From NCBI GenBank assembly GCA_037042185.1, contig JAXQJY010000024.1, forward strand, positions 930,001 to 994,000: DNA of 64,000 nucleotides, written 5' to 3'. Positions 12,901 through 22,742 of the stretch are shown one piece after another. Below the pieces are notes generated by a model. That model was not told the DNA's origin. It saw only the letters and a program-made list of their open reading frames with translations, and made no database searches. A program made the position numbers and the translations under genes. The stretch is from Sordariomycetes sp. S80-01Y. Its lineage: Eukaryota > Ascomycota > Sordariomycetes. Positions within the stretch are counted from its first letter, which is position 1, and every line of letters starts with the position of its first letter.

Positions 12901-13218
12901 GACAACAGCCTCGCTCACAACTTGATGATGTTCATCTCGAAGCTGAGCCGGATATACGAGCAGCCGACTCCCATGCGCGGCCATGCTCGCGCGCCGCCTA
13001 GAAAGGATCCCGAGCTGGTTTATCTTGTAGTCACTGCAGTTTCCCTCCTTCGGCGGCTGTCTGAGAAGGCCCACGATCCGACCGATCCTTCGTCGACATC
13101 CCTAGCGTTCCTGCCCAGCAGCCAGAAGCTCTTGGAGATCACCAGCTTGACAGCGCCGGAATGGGCAAAGGAGGGCTTGTTGCAGCAGTTCACCACATGC
13201 TTCAACCTGAGCCGATGA
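9964..13218 (+). CDS. SWI1: SWI/SNF chromatin-remodelling subunit, ARID-domain (Swi1-like)
   Basis: A single exon encodes 1084 aa. The first 600 residues are low-complexity, rich in Q, N, P, M and G, with long CAG/CAA-encoded glutamine runs near residues 248-290 and 453-502. Between them lies an ARID/BRIGHT DNA-binding domain at about residues 363-457, including FMKNLTALMNARGMPLD, LMMLFQAVQNKGGYKAV and GWPYIAQALGL. The C-terminal 450 residues form a helical, armadillo-like region without glutamine bias. This order (Q/N-rich, ARID, C-terminal helical domain) is that of fungal Swi1, the DNA-binding subunit of SWI/SNF that recruits the remodeller to promoters in the nucleus. The ATG at 9964 is the first in frame after a CT-rich leader. 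The nearest alternative is another ARID protein, but the architecture favours Swi1. Confidence 0.85.
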   Translation: MSTWMNDTLPNHNGSSFPHMNDPNSASAMMDPSAFMVNQGQFNPAQMQQQQAQHQQMQGMQNGQMRNASPATLQNPAYQTNSVIPSKRPRPPDDNVGGSPMQNPNMLPTSRSQTPQQQNFPGGFPQQNTGQFPHLQPNGSANASPSPIMNNQMRPGSVPQRVATASPHPYSPSNQQFGNQTSPVQSEHGTPQPNQFMQNMPQGFNPNNFQQSPSNARPSPNPNAMAGGQMMPQQMGQMPQQMSNMYAHMQQQQQQPQQQPQHQQQPGQQHHPQQHPQQHPQHQQMGMQQQRPQGTPDQNQMANYQMRLQQQLKGNMQMQSQMQAQQQMGRGMMPNQKPQGMPNGQGQPGQQGMMRPRPMVNPNPEQFMKNLTALMNARGMPLDTNPMIDNRPVNLMMLFQAVQNKGGYKAVTTGNGWPYIAQALGLPPQQPNVPPMLKQIYERNLYKFEEVWLQQQHKQRMMQQQQQQQQHQAQQQAQHQAHQAQQQQQQQQQQAQQQGTPQKQMPPNQHMNQGQMPQGQQPNVQQQTPVKPGQPPLNGMATPQQQHQQVPGHNRNSLSRGLETPAQSEFAMPSPAHTKSGSMSMPQPDGRPSTAATTQPPVSKMVPKSDEYEPCAREFTSHGGVDINGMMNLGAELVRWEPDVPPLPELGNIDIHALTKSIQSGIHGEVRLALDTLATVSNSPHHQHHFIRLPFCDDLVDTLIDCAEEQLDVLAEHTVEVSDEVQLTSYEELVRSCRLEGWAVKETPAFGTDEYNLDRAVDRLICITTILRNVSFPGDQNENHPVLADEAVIKFLCTVIRYIGTRTMLLRTHANTLDFMKDVVILLSNISPQIEIPGREQALCLLTFLISFAPAPGPIRRGDAWSFPPYQPSLHPYLPHAVDALAKLFARDEPNRTHFRALFHLDAASTPSYELLTRTFALAISPIPDEYLERLRPKEYPNLIDVRKPFLMQGLLCAEMIASIAPGPESGLTRSWLSSDNSLAHNLMMFISKLSRIYEQPTPMRGHARAPPRKDPELVYLVVTAVSLLRRLSEKAHDPTDPSSTSLAFLPSSQKLLEITSLTAPEWAKEGLLQQFTTCFNLSR
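10708..10830 (+). repeat. CAG/CAA-rich tract (polyglutamine coding), first block
   Basis: Interrupted CAG/CAA codons mixed with CAT and CCG/CCA encode Q/H/P-rich sequence upstream of the ARID domain of the SWI1-like gene. Such tracts are length-variable in fungi. Confidence 0.8.
11323..11460 (+). repeat. CAG/CAA-rich tract (polyglutamine coding), second block
   Basis: A second glutamine-coding tract directly follows the ARID domain and contains eight- to nine-codon pure Q runs. Its antisense and shifted frames produce long alanine- or leucine-rich open frames that are not genes. Confidence 0.8.
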
Positions 13219-13617
13219 TCTGCACAACGCGGTTCCGCTTCTGTATTTCTGTCTGCACAGGCACAGGCACCGATCCGACATATATTGACGACAAAAACTT
13301 GGGAGGCGCGCTGCTTCGAAGACGACGCCTTGGTTTACGACACGCACGACAGCGAGTCCTGGTCTAGAATTTTGCATTGAGGTGTTTTGGATTTGGCTTT
13401 TGCAAGCTCTTGGGCGCGGGCTGGTGGCAAGGAGAAGGAATGATATACTGATACCACGCCTCCTTGGGCTACCATTATATGCATGTATTGTACATTCACC
13501 CAATATCCACTCTGTGGACCTCAATATGTTACAACTGTACAAGATCGAACTGTGGTACAATGCGCTAGTGATGCCGTCTCTTCTTCCCGTACTCTTACAC
13601 ATGGTTTACACCCAAGT
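13219..13617. other. Convergent 3' flanks of SWI1-like gene and mL49
   Basis: About 400 bases lie between two converging stop codons. No gene-like frame is visible; the region probably holds both 3' UTRs and poly(A) sites. Confidence 0.5.
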
Positions 13618-14131
13618 CTAGAAGCCCTTCTCTATGAAAAAATCCCGTGCCTTGTCGAAGTATGGCCCCTGCATGAGTTAGCTGCGTTGCGCACGTCGAC
13701 GGAACAAGGTTTCTTACCGTCAATACTATCATGCCGGTCGTAGGATTGATCTTGATCTTGTCCGCGGGCACCCCCAGCTTCTCCTTCAGCTCCTCGACCA
13801 GCAACCCCTTGTCTCCGGTGACCTTTTTGATCTGGATCTCCTGCTTCGTGTCTCCCGCCCTCCACTTCTTGTAGACGGGTAGCTGCGCGAACGAGGTGCG
13901 GCGCATGACCCATTTGCACTCCTTCAGAGCTTCCTCGGAGATTGTGGGAGGGCCGACGGGCGGCCGGGCGAGGGGCCGTTTGGAAGGGGGAATCTTGTTC
14001 TTGAGGTTCGGGTTCGAAGGGCGTCCCTGGGGGTTGGGGGCGTAGGAGATCCGGCGAAGGCAGATGGAGGGTAACCGAGGGGCTGCTGAGGACTGGGCCC
14101 TTGGCAGGGCGCGAGAGAGGATGGGATTCAT
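13618..14131 (-). CDS. IMG2: Mitochondrial large ribosomal subunit protein mL49 (Img2 family)
   Basis: This is a structural protein of the mitochondrial 54S ribosomal subunit. Two exons (14131-13718 and 13668-13618, phase 0, 49-nt intron) give 154 aa. The chosen start, MNPILSRALPRAQSS, opens an Arg/Ser/Ala-rich, acid-free presequence suited to mitochondrial import. An upstream in-frame start at 14176 would add 15 residues including an acidic one. The conserved domain includes FAQLPVYKKWRAGDTKQEI and ends after splicing with ARDFFIEKGF, the typical Img2/mL49 tail. Without splicing the frame runs into unrelated sequence, so the small 17-codon last exon is well supported. It is divergent from eIF3e. 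Confidence 0.88.
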
Positions 14132-14691
14132 GCTGGCGGGTCGAGGTTGGGTTTGGTTGATGGGTGTTTCCGACACGAGGGCGAGGTGGAGAGGACTGGT
14201 GTCGCTGCGAGAAGCTCAATGCTTCGTATGCGAAAGCTCAGGATACAGACAAAGAGTCTATCGATAGAGAAAGGAGTCACAAAAAGTCGAGTCAATGGCG
14301 CTGCCTATCGCGCGTCGATGCGCTCGTTGCCCAAGTTGGAGATCGCCAAAAAACTCGAGATCACATGACATTGAAGTGACACCGGCAGAACCCCGGGCGC
14401 GGCGGCAGGTCGCGACCACTGAGGTGGCGTTGCAGAGCTGCCACCAGTGACTGCTGGACGGGCGTGGGCGGCCCACAGCACCGTGACCTGCACTTTGTGT
14501 GTTTTGGTGAATTTTCGCCAAAATTGCCCCTCCATCGTGACTCCAGCCGGCCCAACCCCCATCCACCGGTCTCCCCTCTCCCGACAACGTCTCGTCGCGA
14601 ATCCTCGACCCTCGGATCTCGAACTCCCGGACAGACCGATCGATCCAACCAACGAACGAATCACCGAGTGACCGACCGTCAAACCGCCATC
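14132..14691. promoter_or_regulatory. Divergent promoter of mL49 and eIF3e, with 12-bp palindrome
   Basis: This 560-bp head-to-head region drives two translation-related genes. It contains a perfect 12-bp palindrome, TCTATCGATAGA, at 14257-14268. The eIF3e side ends in a CT/CAAC-rich leader. No binding protein is assigned. Confidence 0.5.
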
Positions 14692-16062
14692 ATGGAGGAA
14701 ATCCTCAAGTCCGTCGACGACTCCTCCATCATGCCCAAGCTGGCACCCCACCTCAGCCGCCATCTCCTCTTCCCGCTCATCCAGTTCGAGGGCGAGCAGG
14801 CCGAGGAGGCTGGCAACGACGACAAGGCCAACAAGATCGCCGAGGGCAAGATCAAGCTGCTCGAGGACACCAACATGACCGACTACGTCGCCCAGCTGTA
14901 CTGCGACCTGCACGGCACCAAGGACATCCCTGCCGAGTACAACCGGAAGAGACAGGAGGTGCTCTCGCAGCTCGAGAAGCACGAGCAGGCGACGGAGAAG
15001 ATTGCTGAGTTGCTCACGCAGGATGAGGTTATCAATGGGCTGAGGAGCGACAAGGTGGCCAACTTGGAGTTTCTGAAGAACCAGCACGGCGTATGTTTTG
15101 CTCCCTCTCTGGGTGTCACGGCGGGAGACTAACGTTGGAGACAGGTCACCATGGACATGGTCAACGCCCTCTTCGAGTTCGGCCAGTTCCAATTCCGCTG
15201 CGGCCAGTACGGCCCCGCCGCCGACATGCTCTACCAGTTCCGTGTCCTTTCCACCGACAACGACAAAGTCGCTGCCGCCACATGGGGCAAGCTCTGCTCC
15301 GAGATCCTGTCGGCTTCGTGGGACGCAGCCGTCGACGAGGTCAAGAACGTCCGCGAGGGCATCGACACCCGCCTCTTCAACAACACGCGCGCCCAGCTCG
15401 ACCACCGCACCATGTTGATCCACTGGTCTCTGTTCCCCCTGTTCAACAGCGAGGCCGCCCGCGAGCCCGTGTTGGACATGTTCTTCAGCGCCGCCTACAT
15501 CAACACCATCCAGACGCACTGCCCTTGGATCCTGAGGTATCTCATCGCCGCCGTCATCTCCGGAAGGGGCAGGGGGAGGAACTCGAGCTTGCAGCAGAAG
15601 CAGCTCAAGGACGTGGTCCGCTACGTCCGCCAGGAGGCGTACGAGTACAGCGACCCACTCACCCAGTTCATCAACGCGCTCTACATCGCGCACGACTTCG
15701 AGGCCGCGCGCGAGGCCCTCCGTCTCGCCGAGGAGGTCTGCCGCGGCGACTTCTTCCTCGCCGGCTCGGCCGACCAGTTCGTCGACGCAGCGCGCCACCT
15801 CATCTGCGAGAGCTACTGCAAGATCTTCAGCAGGATGAACATCCGCGACCTGTCCGCCAAGCTGGGCCTGAACCCGGACGAGGGCGAGAAGTGGATCGTC
15901 AACCTCATCCGCGAGACGAGGCTGGACGCCAAGATCGACAGCAAGGACGGCACCGTCATAATGAACCACCAGCCCAACAACGTCTACCAGCAGGTCATCG
16001 AGAAGACCAAGGGCGGCTTCTTCAGGACGCAGGTCCTCAACGCTGCCGTGTCCAAGTCGTAG
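14692..16062 (+). CDS. int6: Eukaryotic translation initiation factor 3 subunit e (eIF3e/INT6)
   Basis: eIF3e is a PCI-domain scaffold subunit of the eIF3 complex, which loads mRNA and initiator tRNA on the 40S ribosome. Two exons (14692-15090 and 15145-16062, phase 0) give 438 aa, the usual length. The N-terminus ([20 protein letters not shown], then [12 protein letters not shown]) is the eIF3_N domain. The second half contains [19 protein letters not shown] and [15 protein letters not shown], and a C-terminal PCI/winged-helix portion ([20 protein letters not shown]). The 54-nt intron carries a clear branch site (GACTAAC). The name is secure. A large open frame on the opposite strand is only a shadow of codon bias. 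Confidence 0.95.
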
Positions 16063-16497
16063 GGCGCCCCGGCGCAGGCTGCGATTGTGAGGACTATGTT
16101 GTAGGCACCCAGGCTACTTGCTTAGCTGAGTAGACACCGGCAAGGGGCCGCTGAGCGAGAGAGCGCACCGCCCCCTCGTCGGATAGGGAGCAGAAGTGGC
16201 AGGGCAGGGCGAGAGCGACAAAGAGTTTAGATGGCGGCCACTGTATATCCCTGGTGATGCGGTTTGGCATTGCACGGCGTTTAACGGGAACAAAATAGGG
16301 ATGCGGGATCTTCCAGACAGGGGATAATCGGCTGCTTTTCGTATGAATCAATGATTACAACTTCAACCATCCTAAACGCCGTTCCCTCACCCCGGTTGTT
16401 GTGACTCTTGCGTAAAGACGTCTCCATTCATGTCTATGTCGTTACTCATGTAATTTTTTGTACTCCGTACGATGACTCCAAATCCAGGGGCAGCGCA
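16063..16497. other. Convergent 3' flanks of eIF3e and APC1
   Basis: About 435 bases lie between converging stop codons. They hold 3' UTR sequence and no supportable gene. Confidence 0.5.
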
Positions 16498-19400
16498 TCA
16501 CCCTTCTGCTTCCCGCCCAGCAACCATGACCCGCCCTTTCAATGTCTCGATGACACTATCCCTCATCCACCACTCACCCGCGTCGTTGGGCTCTCCATCG
16601 TCGCTCCCACGCTCCGCCCTCTCCGTAGCCATGCTGTCGCCCACATCAGGACCGCCCTTGAGCAGCCGATCCCTCGCGCCGCCCCACTCGAACAGCAACC
16701 TCGCGCCCTCGAGACGCTCCCTGTCGCCGCCGTCTATTATGCCGCGCTCCATCTCCATCCTCGCGTCGACAGCTCGTCCCGTGTCCGTCTCTTCCTCCTC
16801 GCCGTTGTGCAGGATGGCGGCTCGTTCGGGGTACGAGGTGCCCTTGAGCGAGTCAAGGGTGAAGAGCCACTCCAGCGGACTCAAGGGCTGGGCGTTGACG
16901 TCGGTCCCGAGAGCGCGCAGGGTGGATGGGAAGGGGGCCTCGCGCGGTGGGCGGCGGCGGAGGTAGATGCTCTGCGTGGAGGCGAAGGACTCGCGGGTTT
17001 TGGTGTTGTTGAAGTCGAGACTTATGTCCCAGAACTGGGCACCGCAGTCCGTCGACAGGCGCGAAATTTGGTCGAGGGGCGGGATGAGGCAGGGTGCAGT
17101 GCGGCGGAGGGTTGGATCTACTGAGGGGTCTGTCGTTTTGAGCGTGATATTGACCGGGACATTGACGGGCTGACCCGTGAGGATGTCCTTGGCCACCAGG
17201 CGGCGCTGCTCGGTTGCGAGAACCCAGAAGTGTCGGAAGGCCTGGAGATGGGATCTGTTGTCCATGACATCTGTGGGTAGGATGGGATAGAAGGAGATGA
17301 GGAGCGACGCTATGGCAAGGTCGCTGCATCCGAAGGTGGCGGTTCCGCAACCGAGGAAGAGGGCTCCGATGGCGAGATGGGCCGCCAGGTGAGATCCGTA
17401 GGGGGTGTCGGGGTCATCGCGCCCGTGAAGGGAGCGCAAGCGGCGCAGAACGAGAACATCGCCAGTGCCGGCCATCACGATGGAGACGGAGAGGGCGAGC
17501 ACATCCTGGCACATCCTGGCGTTGGACCGGGCAAGCTCCTCGTCGTAAGGAGGGCTTGTCCCAGGCTCTGCGGATGTCTTCGTTGAGGGTATGCGGGTGA
17601 TCCTGATGAACTGATCAAGGTAGTACAGCAGCAGGTCGCGGACTTTGGGATAGCCGCTGCCAGAGAAGCGCAGGGCGATAGACATGCATATTCCAGCCAG
17701 GATGCTGAAAAATGGCAGGTCTGTTGACTGTAGCTTGTTGGTGCTCTGGATTTTGTGACGTTGGCGGTAGACCGCGGGGAGACTCTTCTGGATCCAGGCG
17801 AAGGTGGGCTGGATCTTGGACCACATGATGATGTTCTTTGCCACGGTCCTTAACAACAGGATGTCGGGGCGGACGTAGTCGAACTGCAAGATCGAGTCTG
17901 GTACGTCAATCTTGCGCGCGACGATTGGATCATGGGTTTTCATGAAGACCAGAGCGAGAGCCATTACCGCCCCGGCCGCTGCGCGGTCAAGGATGTGGAC
18001 AATCTCAACCTTTTTGGTGGCAGTAGCATGCGCGATAAGCTTCTCTGTGAGCTTCAAGTCATGGAGACCCTTGAGGTCGTTCCCCTTGCCCAGATTGATC
18101 AGACCCAAGGCAAACCCAGACGCCAGACGGTAGCATTCACTTCGAAGCGGCTCTTCCTCGTCTTCGATGTCGATGTGTTCAATTTCAGATAGCATGATCT
18201 CGCTCATGCGTCGGTGCTGGCTGTTGTAGTACAGCAGGCCAATTCCCATGATACCAGCTGTTTGGGTGATGGGCGTGAGGTTCAACTCGGCCGAACCCTG
18301 AGGTAGCATGCGCGTTGTGTGGACGGACAGGAGGCGCGTAACCGTCGAGTCCATCGTGCCCCTGTATGATGCCGCCAGGCCGAGCAGGAGGCCGATCGAG
18401 GTCATGGCGTGTTTACTTTGGAGGTATTTGAAGGCGAGCCATTTTGGGAAGGCCTTGAGATGGCCGTTGAGACCAAGGGCGAGGAGGAAGCCTGCATGGC
18501 GATTGCTCAGGTCGTTGCCGGGTTTGTTGTAGACAATCCAGGACGAATCGATACCCTTTGCCTGGGGCGAGATGGCTAGGCCTGCGGCGACACCTTGGTG
18601 GAAGAAGCCCCAACAGACCTTCTCCTCCGTGAAATGCGTCTTGTCGACTCCAACCGTGACGTTCGCCGGTTTGACGATGCAGTTTAGGTTGAAGCCGCCG
18701 ATGTGGAACTTTTGGGTAAGAAGCGGGTATTTCAGACTGTAGTAAAGCATAGCCCGACCCGCAGGAATCGCCAAAGTACCTGTAGCGACGTGCGCAACGA
18801 AAGTCTTCTGCGCCTCGAGGAACACGCTTTCAGGGATCCCAGGCTCGTGCTTGAGGTGTACGACGCGGGCTTTGTGGGTTGACAGAATGGACTGGACCTC
18901 GTTGAGCCGGCGGTCTTCTTTGAACAGGGCGCGAATGACGGCTTGTCGCTCGGTGCCTTCGCCTTCGTCGTAGCCTGTTGTGTTGGACTCCTCAACAGTT
19001 TGGCACAGAAGCTTGAAGTCTCGGCTGGCGATGTGCGTCGGCGTCTGTTCTAGTTAGATATCAGGAGCACATATTCGAACAGTCGGACGTACCAGGATGT
19101 TGTTCACAGTCTGCCGGGGCACTTTGCTAGAAGCCAGGGCAAGACTGATGTCAGTGCGGTTGACTAGCTGCAGAAGCTCGCTCGACCAAGATGATGGGGG
19201 ATGTGGCTGGCACATCGAAATAGCGTCTTGGAGGGGAACGAGGATAGCCTCTGGCAAAGTCTCCAAGAAATGAGATGTCATCCCACAGTCCTGCATAGCC
19301 TCCACCATCTCCACAGCCGTTGGGTCGCGTCTCATGATCCTGAAAAAGCGCTTGAAGACCAGCGTTCGAGGGACGATTTGGCCCCAGCGATTGTCCCAGC

Positions 19401-22400
19401 TCAGGTCAGATTGAGAGAGGCGGCCATTGACGTAGAATATGTCACCTGGTGTTGGGTACGACTCTCGGTCGTCCCGAATTAGTCGCGACTGTATCCAGCT
19501 GAAGATGTCCGGTCTTTCGGGTGGCTCATTGATGGGCGGCCTGATTTGAAGTTCTGCAGGGCTACAGTCAGTATTTCGTCTCAACTTCTCGGCTTTGCAC
19601 GAACCTGAGTCGTGACGGTGGTCTATGTCTTCCTGGATGCCAAGCTCGTACACAGACCAGAAGTTGTGCCACCCAAGCCATCTTCCAACCTGGCAAAGGA
19701 CCACCCGCAGGTCAGTCCGCCCAGGAGATGTATACTCGGGCGTCATAATGTCGAGCTTCTCTTCCTCAAGCAAGAGATGAAGTGCCATGAAAATATCGCT
19801 CGCACTTTGCCGTCTTGCCTCGATGGGTCTGCTGAGGGCAGTGGGTAGGAAACCAGAGGAGCCTACTGCAGCGTCGCCAACTGTCGAGCACATAAATTCC
19901 CTTGCTAGCCTGATGTGCTTCGTCATGAAGCTGGGGGCCGAAGATAGATCTACATGTGGCGAGAGCGCGCCGTCCAAGTCCTCGTCCAGTGCCCACTCCC
20001 ACCCCTTATTCATCATCCATGGGGGACAGCCCAGAGAATTGGCGGTCTCACCCATTTCGAGGGCCATCCAATCATCAGACTCCCGGATGTGGCCGAAGGA
20101 CCCTGATGCTGGCCGCCTTTTCCTGACAGGAAGGCGTTGCGCCTGGAACGTCGTGGTCTCTGTACGGCCCAGGTTAAGGAACATGGCGACTATAAGGATC
20201 GTAACGGCCGACCACTCGATGCTTGCGATAGAGTCGTCGTCTCGAGCTTGTAGCCATTGCATGATATGGAACCAACCGGCGTGGATGCGCTCTCCCATGC
20301 TGTCAGGCAGAACGCTCTTGCAGGTAGCTAGAACCTTTTGCACCTGTGACGACTCTGGTTGGAGTTGGATCTTCAGCTGATGCAGCCTGCCTTCCGTGTC
20401 CACAGCGTCCACGACACCTCTGGCTCGTCCATGCCGTACGCTGACGATACTTCCGTTGGCAACGTCGAGCACCTCTGACTTTCTCTCCTTGACGTCTCGG
20501 TCGAGGCTCCTCCCCTTGTAGAGTAACGCTCTCGTATTATCAACGGAGAGTATCGGTAGCGTGATTTTGGTCAACTCTCGCCAGGGCGCTTGGATACTAA
20601 GCTCGTGCCGCCCGTCGTTAGATTCGGACAAGACCAGAATCACTGATTGGTCACCGTCAACAAGTTTGCAGGAGTCGACCACGTTATGCGCCACTCTTAT
20701 CTCGCCAGGGTTGACAGTCACACTGGCAGGACCCGAAGGCTCTCCCTTAAAGGTCTTCGAAGTCTTTTTGAGATTTGGTTTCAACTTGAGGTACAGTGCA
20801 ATGAGCTGCAGTCGTTTGTCTGTGTGGTCTTGGACACCGATCAGCAGCTGCCCCTTGGACGGCTCATTGTTCGCGAGAGGGGGAGCTGTAAGTATGAACA
20901 CCTTCGGCTTTGGACGATCCGAGGAAGCAGATGTGGAATAGCGAAAGCTCTGGCTCTCCCACTCCACGCTATGGATCTTTGTGAGCATGACCTCGTTCTG
21001 CAATCCATCCAGCGCGTGGTCCTCGAGGCCCATGTTACCGAAGCCTTCGTCTAGACCCACGTCGAAGGGCGCCTCAAGCAAGCTCCCCAAGCTCGGATGT
21101 ATCTGATTGTTGAAGCTGGCGCTCATGCGAGCGGAGTTGGCGCCCAGGGAGTCGTGTTTCCTTGACGTACCATGACCGGCACCAGAGCCCTCGTGGAACC
21201 GCTCATGGGAGGCAGATAGGTCAGCTCTCGCGAGCATGGAGCTCACCCGCCGCGAGCTCCTGCGGGTCACTCCGGAAGACTCCTTCTCTTCCTTCTCCAG
21301 CGAGCCCAAGTCCAGCGGCTTCTCAACCTTTTCGCTTTTGCGGCCTCGCTTCCCGGGAAGCGGAGCGCCGAGGCTCTCACGGAAGCCAGGATGGCCAGGG
21401 GTCCCGATATCGCTGACACGTCCCGGTTGCATAGAGCTCCGTCTTCGTATGCTGCTTCTCCTCGACTTCTTGCTCTTCTTGACGAACGGATCTTCATTCT
21501 CGAAGTATGTCAACCGCCACACCGTGTATGAGTTGGCCTCTCTATTGATCGTGATAACCAATGCGAGGTCCTCGGCTCCAGGTACTTTCACCTGCTCAAT
21601 GTGCAGAATTTCATCGGCCGGATTCAAGAAGACGGGCTTCTTCAATGCAGCCTTCTTGCCCCTCGGTCCCTTTTCCGGATCCGTGACCACCAACCCAATG
21701 TCAAGCAGCGGGTCTGTCAACGTCACCAGCCTCGGCCACGGCGAGTCTTTCTGTCCGGGTGTATCCCAGTCCTTTCCCAACGTGCTCCCAAGCTCAAACT
21801 TGAGCGGTTTCGGATTTCCCAGGTTTTCGGTCGAAAAGGCGGAAAGTTGCGAGCTGTTGAATGCCGTCAGTTGCGATGACACGAAGGAATTTGGTGGGAC
21901 GGCTGGGAACTTGGGCGCAAAGGAAGCGGCGTTCTCGGCCTTGTATTTTCGCTGGATAATGACGCCGACGGGAGCTCGGTGGGCGGATTCGGCCTCGAAG
22001 GGCATGTGGACTGTGTGGCTGGTACCCGAGAGGAAGTAGATGTGCGCCTGGGTCTTGAGGAAGACGACCAGAGCCTTTTCGAGCGGGCCTTTCTGTTTTG
22101 GAACATCCTTGGTCTTTTCGGCTTGGGCCTTGTCGTCTGCAGAGGTTGGGAAGTATGCGAAGAGCGCCTGGACAATGGGTTCCTTTTCCAGATGGAACCT
22201 GAAGGACTTGCGGAAGAGGCCACCTCGGCACCAGATGACCGTGTCCTTGGTCGTCAAAATCTCGTCCTCGAAATGGCCGCTGTCTGTATCATCAGGCAGA
22301 ATGTCCCATTTATACGAGTCGGGCGGTGGATTGGGAGGGAGCAGCTGCTCGTCGACGGCATGTTGGAGCCCTGACGGTTGGTGCAGCCCCAGGGACTTGA

Positions 22401-22410
22401 CCGACGCCAT
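16498..22410 (-). CDS. APC1: Anaphase-promoting complex subunit 1 (APC1/BimE-like)
   Basis: APC1 is the largest scaffold of the APC/C ubiquitin ligase, which triggers sister-chromatid separation and mitotic exit. The exons are 22410-19093 and 19044-16498 (phase 0, 48-nt intron). A further 51-nt segment, 19604-19554, has splice-like ends and a CTGAC branch site but keeps frame. The product is therefore 1937 aa if it is spliced and 1954 aa if retained. The N-terminus (MASVKSLGLHQPSGLQ) leads into the WD-like half with a basic, Ser-rich loop. The C-terminal half has the proteasome/cyclosome repeats (SKHAMTSIGLLLGLAASYRG, IMGIGLLYYNSQHRRMSEIM, HAGFLLALGLNGHLK). Size and order match Aspergillus BimE. 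It is divergent from VPS41. Confidence 0.92.
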
Positions 22411-22742
22411 TTTGGAAGGGCTCCATAAGCCTGACGGGGTCGTAGGAGTCGATTCCGGCTATCTACAGAGCAAAAGGAGAGTGTCGTCGCGTGTCGACGC
22501 GTGTCGTTGGCTGTCGCTGGTGGGATGAAGTCGAGTAGCTTCCAGTCGAGGTCGCGGTTGAAGTGGGGTGCCTCTAGAGGGACCTTTGGGCGTGTCTCCA
22601 CCAAAGCGCGCCGAGGTGCTCGTGACGTAGCTCGACTTCCAGGCACCCCAACATCCCCAGACTCGACATCCCTTCGCTCAACCACCAATTCGACCTCTGA
22701 CGCTCTCTATCGCAGCATGATAGTTTCCTTGAAGCTGGCGCA
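22411..22742. promoter_or_regulatory. Divergent promoter APC1 / VPS41
   Basis: These 332 bases separate the two start codons and must contain both promoters. No specific site is called. Confidence 0.5.

Noticed and set aside
14305-15969. 554-codon minus-strand open frame opposite eIF3e
   Set aside because: It is rich in Val/Leu/Glu/Asp with no domain, as expected for the antisense of a biased coding sequence.
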